Shown here in pieces: positions 52,411-62,300 of a DNA stretch of 64,000 nucleotides. The stretch comes from Roseiarcus sp036489975 (lineage in GTDB: Bacteria; Pseudomonadota; Alphaproteobacteria; Rhizobiales; Beijerinckiaceae). Made by a program: the position numbers and the translations under genes. Numbering within the stretch: position 1 is the first letter of the stretch; each line of letters starts with the position of its first letter. Under the pieces are notes generated by a model that was not told where the DNA came from, made no database searches, and saw only the letters and a program-made list of their open reading frames with translations. The stretch covers positions 1 to 64,000 of the forward strand of contig DASXES010000127.1 in the NCBI GenBank assembly GCA_036489975.1, read 5' to 3'.

Positions 52411-54263
52411 GCCGGCGCCCTGGACCGCGCCTTGGCCCGCGCGCCCGGCCATCGAAACGAGCCGGCGACGCCCGCTGGGAAGACAAGAACGAGCGCGATG
52501 ATGACGAGGCCCAGAACAAGCTTGGAATAGTCGGTGTGATTCACGAGCCAGATCGACAGGGTCTTGTAGAACACCGCCCCGATGATCGGGCCGGAGACGG
52601 TCTCGACGCCGCCGAGCAGCACCATCACGAGGCCGTCGATGGAGGTCGAGACGCCCATCGTATCGGGAAAGACGCTGCCCTTGAGGAAGGCGAACAGCGC
52701 GCCGGCCAGCCCCGCGCTCATCCCCGCAATCATGAAGGCGCGCCATTGCACAAGGCGCCGGTCGATGCCGATCGCCTCGGCGCGCAGGTCGGAATCGCGG
52801 GCGGCGCGCAGCGCGTAGCCGAACGGCGAAAAGATCACGACGCGAAGCCCGGCGACGGCCAGCGTCACCAGCGCGAGGGTCAGCCAGTAATAGCGGGCCG
52901 GGCTCGCGACCCACGCCGAGGGCCAGATGCCGAGCAGCCCGTTGTCGCCGCCCGTCACCGGCACCCACTGGAAGGCGATCGACCAGAGGATCTGGGCGAA
53001 GGCGAGCGTCAGCATGGCGAAATAGACGCCCGACAGCTTGACCGCGAACCAGCCGATGATCGCCGCGCCCGCCACAGCCATGAGAGGGCCGGCTATGAGC
53101 GCCGGAACCATGGAGAGGCCGAGCGCCTTCATCGCCAGCGCCGCGCCGTAGCAGCCGAGTCCGAGAAAGGCCGCATGGCCGAACGAGGCGAGGCCACCGA
53201 CCGAGGCGAGCAGATGCAGGCTCGCGGCGAACAGGACGAAGATCGCGACTTCGGTCGCGACCGCCAGTCCATAGGGACCGAGCACGGCGGGCAGGAGCGC
53301 GGCGACCGCGACCAGCGCGAGGGCGGCAAGCCGCCCGTTCCGGTCGAGCGGCCTCCACGGCGTGACGACCACGGCCCCGGAGGCGCGCGCGGCGCCCTCC
53401 TTCCTGCCGAACAGACCCCACGGGCGGATCACCAGCACGACCGCCATCAGGAGGAAGACGAGGACGAGCGAGATTCTCGGCAGCACCAGGATGCCGAAAG
53501 CATTGACGAGCGAAACGAGGATGGAGGCGACGAAGGCGCCTTCGATCGAGCCGAGGCCGCCGATCACCACCACGACGAAGATCTCGACGATGATGTTGAT
53601 GTCCATCGCATGATTGACCGCGCCGCGCGGCGCTTCGAGCGCGCCGCCGAGGCCGGCGAGCAGCGCGCCGAGCGCGAAGACGCCGGTGAACAGCCATTTT
53701 TGATTGACGCCGAGCGCGGCGACCATGTCCCGGTCCTGAGTCGCCGCGCGCACCAGCACGCCCCAGCGGGTGCGATGCAGGATGAGCCAGAGAAGCCCGA
53801 GCACGACCGGACCCAGGACGATCAGAAAAAGATCGTAAGAGGGAAACCGCTTTCCGACCACCATGACCGCGCCCGCGAGTCCCGGAGCGCGCGGCGCGAG
53901 CAGGTCGTCGGGTCCCCAGATCAGGAGCACGAGGTCCTCGACGACCAGCGTCGCGCCGAAAGTCGCCAGAAGCTGGAACAGTTCCGGCGCGCGATAGATG
54001 CGGCGCAGGAGCAGCATCTCGAAGGCTGCGCCGATCAGGCCGACCGCGATCGCGGCCGCGACCATGCCGCCCCAGAAGCCGAACGGGCCGGAAAAGCGGT
54101 CCGTCAGCGTGAACGCGATATAGGCGCCGAGCATGTAGAACGCGCCATGCGCGAAATTCACGATGCGCGTGACGCCGAAGATCAGCGACAGCCCGGAGGC
54201 GACAAGAAACAGCGACGCGGCGCTGGCGAGCCCGGAAAGAAGCTGGATGACGAAAAGCTGCAT
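52407..54263 (-). CDS. Fused LivH-LivM ABC transporter permease
   Basis: A 618-residue membrane protein combining the two permeases that are usually separate. Residues 1-290 are LivH-like (SGLSLIFGVTRIVNFAHGAFYMLGAYIAF, GALLAGLGGALEAPRGAVNHAMDINIIVEIFVVVVIGGLGSIEGAFV), and about 310-610 are LivM-like (GLASFGHAAFLGLGCYGAALA, SFGYALRAARDSDLRAEAIGID, VLLGGVETVSGPIIGAV). Such fusions are known in rhizobial Liv systems. About 16-17 hydrophobic segments. It lies between the binding-protein gene and livG in the nicotinate cluster. Confidence 0.92.
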   Translation of the reverse strand: MQLFVIQLLSGLASAASLFLVASGLSLIFGVTRIVNFAHGAFYMLGAYIAFTLTDRFSGPFGFWGGMVAAAIAVGLIGAAFEMLLLRRIYRAPELFQLLATFGATLVVEDLVLLIWGPDDLLAPRAPGLAGAVMVVGKRFPSYDLFLIVLGPVVLGLLWLILHRTRWGVLVRAATQDRDMVAALGVNQKWLFTGVFALGALLAGLGGALEAPRGAVNHAMDINIIVEIFVVVVIGGLGSIEGAFVASILVSLVNAFGILVLPRISLVLVFLLMAVVLVIRPWGLFGRKEGAARASGAVVVTPWRPLDRNGRLAALALVAVAALLPAVLGPYGLAVATEVAIFVLFAASLHLLASVGGLASFGHAAFLGLGCYGAALAMKALGLSMVPALIAGPLMAVAGAAIIGWFAVKLSGVYFAMLTLAFAQILWSIAFQWVPVTGGDNGLLGIWPSAWVASPARYYWLTLALVTLAVAGLRVVIFSPFGYALRAARDSDLRAEAIGIDRRLVQWRAFMIAGMSAGLAGALFAFLKGSVFPDTMGVSTSIDGLVMVLLGGVETVSGPIIGAVFYKTLSIWLVNHTDYSKLVLGLVIIALVLVFPAGVAGSFRWPGARAKARSRAPA

Positions 54264-54303
54264 GCCGAGCCGGCGCGGAGGTTGGTTTCCGCGCTCTTTT
54301 CCG

Positions 54304-55512
54304 TCAGTTCTGCGGGCGGAGCGTCTTCACCTCGGCGTCGGAGGGCATGAAGTCCGAGCCCTTGTGGTAGACGGTGTCGACCAGCACGCCCTTGCCATCC
54401 TTGAGCGCCGTCTTGCCGGTGAAGGCGCCCATGGTGGACTGGTGATCGATCGCGCGGAAGGTGACCGGGCCGAACGGCGTGTCGAAGGCGACGCCCTCGG
54501 CGGCGGCAATCATCTTGTCGGTGTCGGTCGAGCCGGCTTTCGCAAGGATCGCGGCAATGCCATTCATGAGCGAGTATCCGACCACCGAGCCCAGGCGCGG
54601 ATAGTCGTGATACTTGTCCTGATAGGCTTTCAGAAACGCTTCGTGTTCGGGCGTCTTGACGTCGTACCAGGGATAGCCGGTGACGATCCATCCGGCCGGC
54701 GTCTCGCTCTTCAGCGGATCGAGATATTCCGGCTCGCCCGTCAGGAAGCTCACGACGGAGCGGCCCTGAAACGTGCCGCGCGTATTGCCCTCGCGCACCA
54801 GCTTCACGAGATCGGCGCCGAACTCGACATTGAGGATCGCGTCGGGCTTGGCCGCGTCGATCGCCTCGAGCACGGCGCCGGCGTCGATCTTGCCCTGCGG
54901 CGGCCATTGCTCGGCGACCCACTGGATGTCCGGGCGTTTGGCGCTGAGCAGCTTCTTGAACACCGCCACCGCCGACTGGCCATATTCGTAGTTCGGCGCG
55001 ATCGTCGACCATCGCTTCGCGGGCAGTTTCGCCGCCTCGTCGGCGAGCATCGCCGCCTGCTCGTAGTTCGATGGGCGAAGGCGGAAGGTGTAGCGGTTGC
55101 CCTTCGACCAGGTAATGGCGTCGGTCAGCGGCTCGCCGGCGACGAACAGGACCTTCTTCTGCTTTGCGAAATCCGCGACCGCGAGGCCAACATTCGAAAA
55201 GAACGTTCCCGCCAGCAGCGCGACGCCGTCGTCCGACACGAGTTCGTTGGCCGCCGTCACCGCGTCGGCCGGCTTGCCGCCGTCGTCCTTCGAGATGACC
55301 TCGAGCTTCTTGCCGTCGACGCCGCCCTTGGCGTTGACCTGCTCGATGGCGAGCTGCCAGCCCTTGCGGTAGGGCTCGGTGAAGGACGGAAGCCCCGAAT
55401 AGCTGTTGATCTCGCCGATCTTGATCGTGTCGGCCGCGCTGGCGGGGCCGGGCAGCGCCAGACTGACGGACGCAGCGGCAAGCAAGGCGTGGACGGCGGT
55501 CATAATCTTCAT
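54304..55512 (-). CDS. Liv-type ABC transporter substrate-binding protein
   Basis: A 402-residue periplasmic binding protein (Peripla_BP_6). The signal peptide is KIMTAVHALLAAASVSLALPGPASA; the mature protein starts DTIKIGEINSYSGLPSFTEPYRKGWQLAIEQVNAKGGVDGKKLEVI, as in LivK relatives that bind aromatic or amino acids. Start 55512 is chosen for the signal peptide and AGAGG upstream. It is placed between the MarR gene and the permease. Since the cluster encodes nicotinate breakdown, nicotinate is a reasonable ligand, but binding sites of this family do not reveal ligand by eye. Confidence 0.9.
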   Translation of the reverse strand: MKIMTAVHALLAAASVSLALPGPASAADTIKIGEINSYSGLPSFTEPYRKGWQLAIEQVNAKGGVDGKKLEVISKDDGGKPADAVTAANELVSDDGVALLAGTFFSNVGLAVADFAKQKKVLFVAGEPLTDAITWSKGNRYTFRLRPSNYEQAAMLADEAAKLPAKRWSTIAPNYEYGQSAVAVFKKLLSAKRPDIQWVAEQWPPQGKIDAGAVLEAIDAAKPDAILNVEFGADLVKLVREGNTRGTFQGRSVVSFLTGEPEYLDPLKSETPAGWIVTGYPWYDVKTPEHEAFLKAYQDKYHDYPRLGSVVGYSLMNGIAAILAKAGSTDTDKMIAAAEGVAFDTPFGPVTFRAIDHQSTMGAFTGKTALKDGKGVLVDTVYHKGSDFMPSDAEVKTLRPQN

Positions 55513-55675
55513 TGGGCGCCTCTTTCGCATGAGCGACAACATTCCGCCGACGGCCGGCGGGTCCGGAGAAGATCGTTCGTGTACGAGTGATAGGCCGCGC
55601 GCCCTGCTTGGCAAGCCGCTTTTTCAGGCGCCGCCGAGGCGCGCCGCGAACGCTGCCGGGGAGCGTCGCACAGCC

Positions 55676-56131
55676 TCATGTGAGCTTCGCCAGAAGCGTC
55701 GTGAAAATCGCACGCTCCCGCGCCGTCAGCGGCGCGAGCGTGTCGGCGCTGACCGCGAAAGCGCCGGGAACGTTCGCCGCGACGAAGGCGCTTCCCTCAT
55801 CCGTCAGTGCGAGCAGGCGCCGGCGCGCGTCGGCCCCGTCTGCCTCGGAGCGGACGAAGCCCCGCTTCATCAGCCGGTCGACCACGCCCTTGATCGTCGC
55901 GACATCCATCGCCGTCAGCCGGCCGAGCCGGTTCTGCGAAGTGGGACCGACCTCATGGAGCTTCGCAAGCGTGGCCCATTGCGTCGGGGTGATTTCGCCG
56001 AGCCGCGCCGCGAACAAGCTCGCATGGCGCTGGCTCGCCTGCCGCAGGATAAAGCCGACCTGCTCGTCCAGCACATAGGCCGCCGGCTCCGCGCCGGGGG
56101 ACGCGCGCTCGCGCGGCGCGGCGATCGTCAT
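55676..56131 (-). CDS. MarR family regulator (NicR-like)
   Basis: A 151-residue winged-helix regulator. EITPTQWATLAKLHEVGPTSQNRLGRLTAMDVATIKGVVDRLMKRGFV covers the helix-turn-helix, and the wing is DGADARRRLLALTDEG. The combination of PTQ, SQNxLGRxTAMDxATIKGVxDRL is close to NicR, the MarR-type repressor of nicotinate genes in Pseudomonas putida that responds to 6-hydroxynicotinate. It lies inside the cluster, with a perfect inverted repeat 40-53 bases before its start codon, so it probably regulates the operon or the transporter part. Confidence 0.85.
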   Translation of the reverse strand: MTIAAPRERASPGAEPAAYVLDEQVGFILRQASQRHASLFAARLGEITPTQWATLAKLHEVGPTSQNRLGRLTAMDVATIKGVVDRLMKRGFVRSEADGADARRRLLALTDEGSAFVAANVPGAFAVSADTLAPLTARERAIFTTLLAKLT

Positions 56132-56171
56132 CGCGCGGCGCCCGTTTCGCCGGCGCGCCTGGAGCGCAGGG

Positions 56172-56184
56172 GTCCGGTCCGGAC
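56172..56184. promoter_or_regulatory. Inverted repeat upstream of the MarR gene
   Basis: GTCCGG-T-CCGGAC, perfect six-base arms around one base, lies in the 67-base gap between the PF06684 gene and the MarR gene. It may be the regulator's binding site, but in GC-rich DNA such repeats also occur by chance. Confidence 0.35.
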
Positions 56185-56198
56185 GGTCATGTCGTGCC

Positions 56199-56783
56199 TC
56201 ATCGCAGTCCGTCTTCGCCCTTCATCTCCTTATGCTCGAGGCCCCCGACGCGCGGCAGCGGCCGCCCGCCGGTGGTGACCGCAACGGCGACGACAATCTC
56301 GTTCGCATGCGGCGCGTCGCTGACGCTGACCTGCATCCCGTCAAAATGCGAGCGCACATAAGCCGCATCCTTGTGGCCGAGAGGAATGTCGAGTTCGGCG
56401 CCGAGCCCGCCCCGTTTCTGGGACGAGGGAATGAGTGCCGCGCCCTTGCCGAGCGTGCTGCGCACCGGCGCGCCCATCTTGGGGTGCAGCAGCGCCGCGG
56501 CGTGCTCCATCTCGCCGTTCTCGCCGACGAGCGCCGCCTTGCCGTAACTCTGGACTTGCGGCCCGGCGATCCCGAGCGCGGCGACCGCGCGCTCGCTCAG
56601 GAGCTTGCCCAGTTCTTCGCCCATCGCGATCAGCGGCGTGAGATCCTCGACATATCGCCCGGCAAAGGGATTCTCGATGACCGCGACGGCCGCCGCGCGC
56701 CGCACCGGCGGCGACACCGGCCTTCCCATCTCGGTCAGAGTCTCGTCGACGACGGTCACGAGCTTGCGGATATTGGCGCTCAT
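56199..56783 (-). CDS. Amino acid synthesis family protein (PF06684, DUF1185)
   Basis: A 194-residue protein matching the family called amino acid synthesis protein, a misnomer since no reaction is established. Conserved segments: NIRKLVTVVDETLTEMGRPV, RAAAVAVIENPFAGRYVEDLTPLI, VAALGIAGPQVQSYGKAALVGENGEMEHAAALLHPKMG and PLGHKDAAYVRSHFDGMQVSV. A crystal structure for a relative is known, without function. Its place between the reductase-linked UPF0280 gene and the regulator suggests it works on an intermediate of nicotinate breakdown. Confidence 0.85.
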   Translation of the reverse strand: MSANIRKLVTVVDETLTEMGRPVSPPVRRAAAVAVIENPFAGRYVEDLTPLIAMGEELGKLLSERAVAALGIAGPQVQSYGKAALVGENGEMEHAAALLHPKMGAPVRSTLGKGAALIPSSQKRGGLGAELDIPLGHKDAAYVRSHFDGMQVSVSDAPHANEIVVAVAVTTGGRPLPRVGGLEHKEMKGEDGLR

Positions 56784-56840
56784 CTGAGGCCGTCCTTTCC
56801 CTGGATCTCGGAAGCCTCGATCCGCTCCCGCGCCTCGACC

Positions 56841-57761
56841 TCAGGCATCGACGAGGCTCCCCGGTTCGGCGAGCGAGCGCGAGCCTATCCGAGCAGGCGC
56901 GAACCGCTCCGCGCCCGCGACGCGCGTCTCGCCTTGCAGATGCAGAGCGGCCGCGACGATCAGGCCGCGCCCGAGCAGGCTCCGGGCGACAGCGAGGCCG
57001 CTGTCGAGCGCGCGGGCGATCGATTCCCTGTCGAGCGGCGGGACGTTCCGGGTGACGAGCCTGTCGCCGAGATCGCTGTCGGGCTGGAGGCTGCAAGCGG
57101 GGGCGCGCGCGATGCGCGGGTCGCCCGGCAAGTCGACGGCGTTGGCGACGATTGTCGCAGCCGCGTCGGCTTGCGCCGCGCCGCGTGCGAGAATCGTGAC
57201 GGCGTCCACCACGCCGAGCGAAAAACTGCGCCCCGGCGCCCCCGAAGTCGCGACGCCGCCGATCCCGTCGCCCGCGGCGATCGAGGCGCGCGCGAACAGG
57301 GAGGGACGATCGGGCCGGCCGACGAGGCCGAGCGTCGTCGTCTCGCCCGGGGCAAGCCAGAACGCGATGTCGCCCCCGTTGTTGACGGAGAGGCGCTTGA
57401 GCCCAGTCCCGGCCTCGGCGCGCATCACGGCAAGGATCTCGTCCGCGACGCTGCCGGCGACCGCCGCCATCGGCGTGATGAAGGTTTCCGCCGCATGAAG
57501 AGCGGCGGCATTCTCCATCCGTTGCGCGACCGGCGTCCTGAACGCACGGGGCGGCGCGCGGGAAGGCGACCGCAGCGCGGCCAATTCCGAGCACAGCTCG
57601 TCGAGCACGAAACGGAACCGCGACGCAGCCGCGCGATAGGCGGCCGCAACCTCGGCCGGCTCGCCGGCCGCCTCCACGATGAGGTCGATGGGGCCGTCCT
57701 GCAGATGCAGCCGCCGGCCATCCGGCAGGAGACGGGCTTGCGCGCGCGGCGCGGGGCGCAT
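56841..57761 (-). CDS. UPF0280 family protein (ApbE-like superfamily)
   Basis: A 306-residue protein of the UPF0280 family, distantly related to the ApbE flavin transferases. It contains AAVAGSVADEIL, SVNNGGDIAFWL, GGVATSGAPGRSFSLGVVDAVTILA and ADAAATIVANAVD, which parallel the ApbE nucleotide- and metal-binding loops. It starts three bases after the 6-hydroxynicotinate reductase stop, so the two are surely co-translated. That reductase in Eubacterium barkeri carries a covalently bound flavin, which makes a dedicated flavin-attachment role an attractive inference. Confidence 0.85.
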   Translation of the reverse strand: MRPAPRAQARLLPDGRRLHLQDGPIDLIVEAAGEPAEVAAAYRAAASRFRFVLDELCSELAALRSPSRAPPRAFRTPVAQRMENAAALHAAETFITPMAAVAGSVADEILAVMRAEAGTGLKRLSVNNGGDIAFWLAPGETTTLGLVGRPDRPSLFARASIAAGDGIGGVATSGAPGRSFSLGVVDAVTILARGAAQADAAATIVANAVDLPGDPRIARAPACSLQPDSDLGDRLVTRNVPPLDRESIARALDSGLAVARSLLGRGLIVAAALHLQGETRVAGAERFAPARIGSRSLAEPGSLVDA

Positions 57762-57764
57762 CCG

Positions 57765-59243
57765 TCAGCCCCTCCGCCGCTCGACGGGCCAGGACTTGCC
57801 CTCGGTCCGCTGGACCTGAAGGGTCTCTCCGTCTTTAAGCGAACTCAACGGGCGCACGTGATCCATATGGCCGCCGAGCGCGGAATAGTCGGAAAGCCGC
57901 ATGGTGAATTCGATCGGCGCGACCAGCGCCGGGGTGGGAACGTAGCCAAAGGAATTGGCCGGCAGCCGGGTCACGTCCACCATGAAGGTGATGCCGCCGC
58001 CCGGCCAGACATAGGCCGGAGCGCCGCCGCAGGTCACCCGGGTCAGCGCATCCTTCACCGAGCGCGTCAGGCGCACAGGATTTTCGGTCACGCCCGCGCG
58101 CAGCGAGCCGCCCGCGCCGCCCATGAAAAGCACGGCGCACAGAGCCGGTTCGCAATTTTCCTGGATGCGGTCGACGGAAAAGCGCAAGGCCGCCGGCAGC
58201 TCGCTTTCAACCGGGCGCAGGCCCTCGTCGAGCCGATAGAATCCGTGATGCTCGCCGGTGGTCGAGACCATGAGCAGGGTGAGCCCCGGCTTGGCGTATT
58301 TCGGATCGAAGGGGCCAAGAATCGAAAGCGGATCGGAGATGTTCGTGCCGCCCCAGCCGGTGCCGGGCTCGGCGACCTGAAAATAGCGGCCGGGCGTCGA
58401 GCGCCGGCCCTTCATCTTGACGCCGGTCGGAGGGATGTCGAGCACCTTGCCCGCCTGGTGCTCCGAGAGAACGCCGGTGATGTGATCGTCGACGACGACG
58501 ACCTCGTCGACGTGCCCCAGCCATTGCTTGGCGAACATGCCGATCGTCGCCGAGCCGCAGCCAACCCGCATCCGCTCTTCGCGAAGCCCGTTGATGACCG
58601 GCGCCACGCCGGCCTGGACGACGACGGTCTCGCCGCCGTCGATCGTGAGCTCGACCGCCTTTCCGTTCGACAGATTGAGCAGCGCCTCGCAGGTGACGCG
58701 GCCTTCCTTCTTCGAGCCTCCCGTCAGATGATGCACGCCGCCGAGCGACAGCATTTGCGATCCGTATTCGCCCGTCGTCACGTGGCCGATCGCTTCGCCT
58801 TCCGCGCGCACCGTCGCCTGCTCGGGGCCGAGGTAGCGGTCGGTGTCGATCTTCGCTTTGACGCCACAATAGCTGAAGATGCCCTCGGTCACGACGGTGA
58901 CCATGTCGACCCCGTCCACCTCCGAGGAAACGATGAAAGGCGCGGGCTTATAGTCGGGATAGGTCGTGCCCGCCCCGATCGCGGTCACGAAGATGGACTC
59001 GTCGGGAAGAATGTCGCCCGACCATTCGGTCTCCTTGCGCGAGAGCGAGAAAGGAACCACGCCGCCGCCGCGCTCGACCGTGCGCTTGAGCAGGACATGC
59101 GGATCGACGCGCACGAGCTTGCCGTCGCGGTTGGCGTACCGGTCGCAGGCGCCAGCCATGCCGAGGCGGATGTAACAGGTGACGGGACAGGCGTCGCAGC
59201 GGACCTTGTCGGCGCCTTCCGCTTCGAGTGGCGCTGGCTCCAT
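57765..59243 (-). CDS. 6-hydroxynicotinate reductase
   Basis: A 492-residue iron-sulfur flavoprotein that reduces 6-hydroxynicotinate to 1,4,5,6-tetrahydro-6-oxonicotinate. The N-terminal VRCDACPVTCYIRLGMAGACDRY offers four Cys for a cluster; RVGCGSATIGMFAKQWLGHVDEVVVVDDHITGVLSEHQAGK and PGRYFQVAEPGTGWGGTNISDPL are family blocks, with further Cys at VRCDAC, CEALLN, CGGAPAYV. I start at ATG 59243, five bases after AGGTGA; a GTG at 59252 overlaps that site and would add three residues. Unusual for an aerobe: this enzyme was defined in anaerobes, though Azorhizobium uses the same intermediate. Confidence 0.86.
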   Translation of the reverse strand: MEPAPLEAEGADKVRCDACPVTCYIRLGMAGACDRYANRDGKLVRVDPHVLLKRTVERGGGVVPFSLSRKETEWSGDILPDESIFVTAIGAGTTYPDYKPAPFIVSSEVDGVDMVTVVTEGIFSYCGVKAKIDTDRYLGPEQATVRAEGEAIGHVTTGEYGSQMLSLGGVHHLTGGSKKEGRVTCEALLNLSNGKAVELTIDGGETVVVQAGVAPVINGLREERMRVGCGSATIGMFAKQWLGHVDEVVVVDDHITGVLSEHQAGKVLDIPPTGVKMKGRRSTPGRYFQVAEPGTGWGGTNISDPLSILGPFDPKYAKPGLTLLMVSTTGEHHGFYRLDEGLRPVESELPAALRFSVDRIQENCEPALCAVLFMGGAGGSLRAGVTENPVRLTRSVKDALTRVTCGGAPAYVWPGGGITFMVDVTRLPANSFGYVPTPALVAPIEFTMRLSDYSALGGHMDHVRPLSSLKDGETLQVQRTEGKSWPVERRRG

Positions 59244-59340
59244 CAATCTCACCTGGCGAGCTGGACGGGTAGGCTGGGACCGATCGCGCCGGAAATCCTT
59301 GGGCGCTCAGGCGCGGCGTCTTCGAACATTCGTTAGTGTG

Positions 59341-62300
59341 CTAATGATTGATCCCCGCCTCGCCGCCTGTCAAGATCTGTCGCCGGAGATGCGCCGCGCG
59401 CTCCTTAAGTCCGCTCCACGACGGCCGGCTGGGCGCGAAGCGGGCCCTGAGATACGCCGCGAGATCGGCGATCTGGGCCTCGTCCAGATAGCGCGCGAAG
59501 CCCGGCATCGCGCCAAGCTGTTCGAGGCCAGGGGGCGCCCGGAAGCCTTCCAGAATCACGCGCAGCGCCGTGTCGGGCGCATCCGCGTGAAGAGCGGTGT
59601 TCAGCGCCAGCGACGGCTTCACGCCGAACATCGGCGCGCCCTGTCCGGGCTCATGGCAGACCGCGCAGGCGCCGGAATAGATTCGAGCGCCGGAGGGATG
59701 CGCCGGATCGGAGGCGCGCGCCCTCGCCGCCTCTTCCAGCCGGGCCTTTTGCGCGAGATCCGCCGCGGGCGCCGGGGGCGCAAGCGAGGCGAGATAATGC
59801 GCCATGGCGCGAATATCCTCGTCCGGCGCGCCGCCAAGCTCCGCGACGATGGGCGCCATGGGTCCGCCAGCCGCGCCATGCTCGGCCGAGTGGCCGGTGC
59901 GGAGATAGTCGAAATAGGCCTGCTCCGTCCAGGCGATGGGCGCGGGCGAGACGCCGTTCAGCGGGGGCGCGTACCAGCCCTCGACCTCGGCGCCCGCGAG
60001 ATGGCCGGCGCCGTCGAGTTCCGCGCCGAGCGCGTTGCGCGGCGAATGACAGGCGGAGCAGTGCCCGAGCCCCTCGACGAGATAGGCGCCGCGATTCCAC
60101 AAGGCGCTGCGTCCGGGCGTCGGAACGAAAGGCTGAGCGTGATGGAACATCGTGTTCCACGCGGCCATCAGCGGGCGCCAGCCAAAGGGAGCGCGAAGCT
60201 CGGCCTCGCGGTTCGGCGCGGCGACGGCGCGCGCCGCCATGAGGAAAGCATAGAGGGCCTGCAGGTCGGCCTCGTTCGCCCGCACGAAGGACGTATAGGG
60301 AAAAGCGGGAAAGAGATGGCGCCCGTCCCGCGCGACCCCCTCGCGCATTGAGCGCGCAAAAGCCTCGAAGGACCAGCCGCCGACGCCGGTCACCTCGTCT
60401 GGCGTGATGTTGGTGGCGTAGATGCGTCCGAAAGGGGTGTCGAACGCGCGGCCGCCGGCGAGCTCGGCGCCCGTCTCCGCCGTATGGCAGACGATACAGC
60501 CTCCGAGCTGCGCGAGGAGCTTTCCGCGCGCGATCGTCTCCGCCGCATAGGCCGCAGGATCGGGGCGCGCGATCGGCGCGATCGCCCCGCGTATGGGCAG
60601 GCTCGCGACGCCCAGCGCGCCGACCGCGCCGAGCGCGGCGGCGACAAGCGGACGCAGCCAGCCCGACGTCTTGCGCGCGGGTCCGGAAAGCGGAACGGGC
60701 GCAGGCCCCTCAGGCGCCGCGCCGGCCAGCCCCGCCTCGCGCAGGCCCGCAAGAATGCGGTCCGGCGTGAAGGGCGGCTCGCGGAACCTTACCCCCGTCG
60801 CGTCGTAGATCGCATTGGCGATCGCGGCGGCGCTAGGCACGGAGGCCGACTCGCCAACCCCGAGCGGCTCGTCGCCGGGCCGCTGCGGCATGACGAGGTC
60901 GATGGCCGGCAGCTCAGGAAACGTGAGCAGCGGATAGGTTCCCCAGTCGCGTGACGTCACCGCGATATCGGAGAAAGTCACCTCTTCCTTGAGCACCCGG
61001 CTGGTCGACTGGATGACGTTGCCGTGAATCTGGTGGCGCACGCCTTCCGGGTTGATCATGAGGCCGGAGTCCTGGCCGACCGTCACGCGGGTCAGCGAAA
61101 CCTTGCCCGTCTGGGGATTGACCGCGACGTCCGCCGCCCATGCCGATGAGGCCGAGGCGAGGCCGGGAAATTTGGAATGAACGTAGACGGCGTAGGCGAA
61201 GCCCTGCCCTGTCAGGTTTCCGCTCGCGTCTGGCCGCCTGCGGGCGCTTGTGTGCGGCTCCCAGCCGACCCTGGCCGCAACCTGTCTTATGAGCTCCGCG
61301 CCGCGCTCGTCCTTGAGATGGCGCAGCCGGTACGCGACGGGATCGACGCCGGCCTCCGACGCAAGCTCGTCGATATAGGATTCATGGGCAAAGGTGTTCG
61401 GCATCGCCGAGACGCCCCTCAGCCATGCGGCGCGGGCGAGCGGGGCCATGTCGTGAACCGTGACGCGATGGTTGGCGAAATCATAAGGGCCGATGGCGGT
61501 GCGGTCGCCCATCTCGGTTACGTCCGGGGTGGCCATGACCTTGCCGGTGAGTAGAAGCGCCAGCGTCGGCGCGGCGTTCGAGGGGTAGCGGGTGGCGAAA
61601 TCATAGGCCGCGACGCCGCCCTCATCGTCGAGGCCGCCATCCACGTTCATGAGCTGCGCCGCGCCCTTGGGCTCCCACTGGTGTTCCTGATCGCGCGTGA
61701 GCTGCACCCGCACCGGTCGCCCGACCGCGCGCGACAGCAGCGCGGCGTCGGCCGTGACGTCGTCGGCGCCGTTGCGCCCGTAGCAGCCCGCAGCCTCCAT
61801 GCGGACGACTTCGATCGCGCCCTCGGGAAGGTCGAGCAGCAAGGCGAGATCGCGGCGCATCCACAAGGGATTCTGCGTGCCGGACCAGACGCGCGCCCTG
61901 CCGGCGCCGACGTCCGCGAGCGCCGCCGAAGGCCCGATCGAGGCGTGCATCTGGTAGGGCCAGACGTATTCGCGCGTCAGGCGTTTCGCCGCGCCGGCAA
62001 TCGCGCCCTCGACGTCGCCCCTGTCGATGAGCACGCGCGGCCGCGACGGATTGGCCGAGAGCGCCGCCTTCAAATCCGACAAGTCCGGCGCCCTGGAGGT
62101 CGGGCGCCACGCGATCTTGAGCGCAAGCATGGCGGCCTCGGCCTGCTCCTCACGCTCCGCCACGACGCCGACGAAATCGCCGAGGACGACGGTCGCCACG
62201 ATGCCGGGAAGGCTCGAGATCGAGGACTGGTCGACGCCGATCAGCGAGCGCCCGACGTGATCGCCCGAATCGAACCCCGCATAAGGCGGCCGAACGACGC

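Noticed and set aside
52411..53697. Upstream extension of the LivG-like ATPase
   Set aside because: It is the permease gene read in another frame; the GTG overlapping the permease stop fits the ATPase family start.
52536..54350. 604-codon open frame on the plus strand
   Set aside because: Antisense to the fused permease; highly charged, low-complexity translation.
56232..59336. Very long open frame on the plus strand (about 1030 codons)
   Set aside because: It lies opposite three well recognised genes and its translation is Arg/Gly/Asp-rich without domains; it is an antisense effect of GC-rich codon use.
59333..59344. TTAG-TGTG-CTAA palindrome as operator of the reductase gene
   Set aside because: Arms are only four bases and it overlaps the nicB stop codon; too weak to list as a site.
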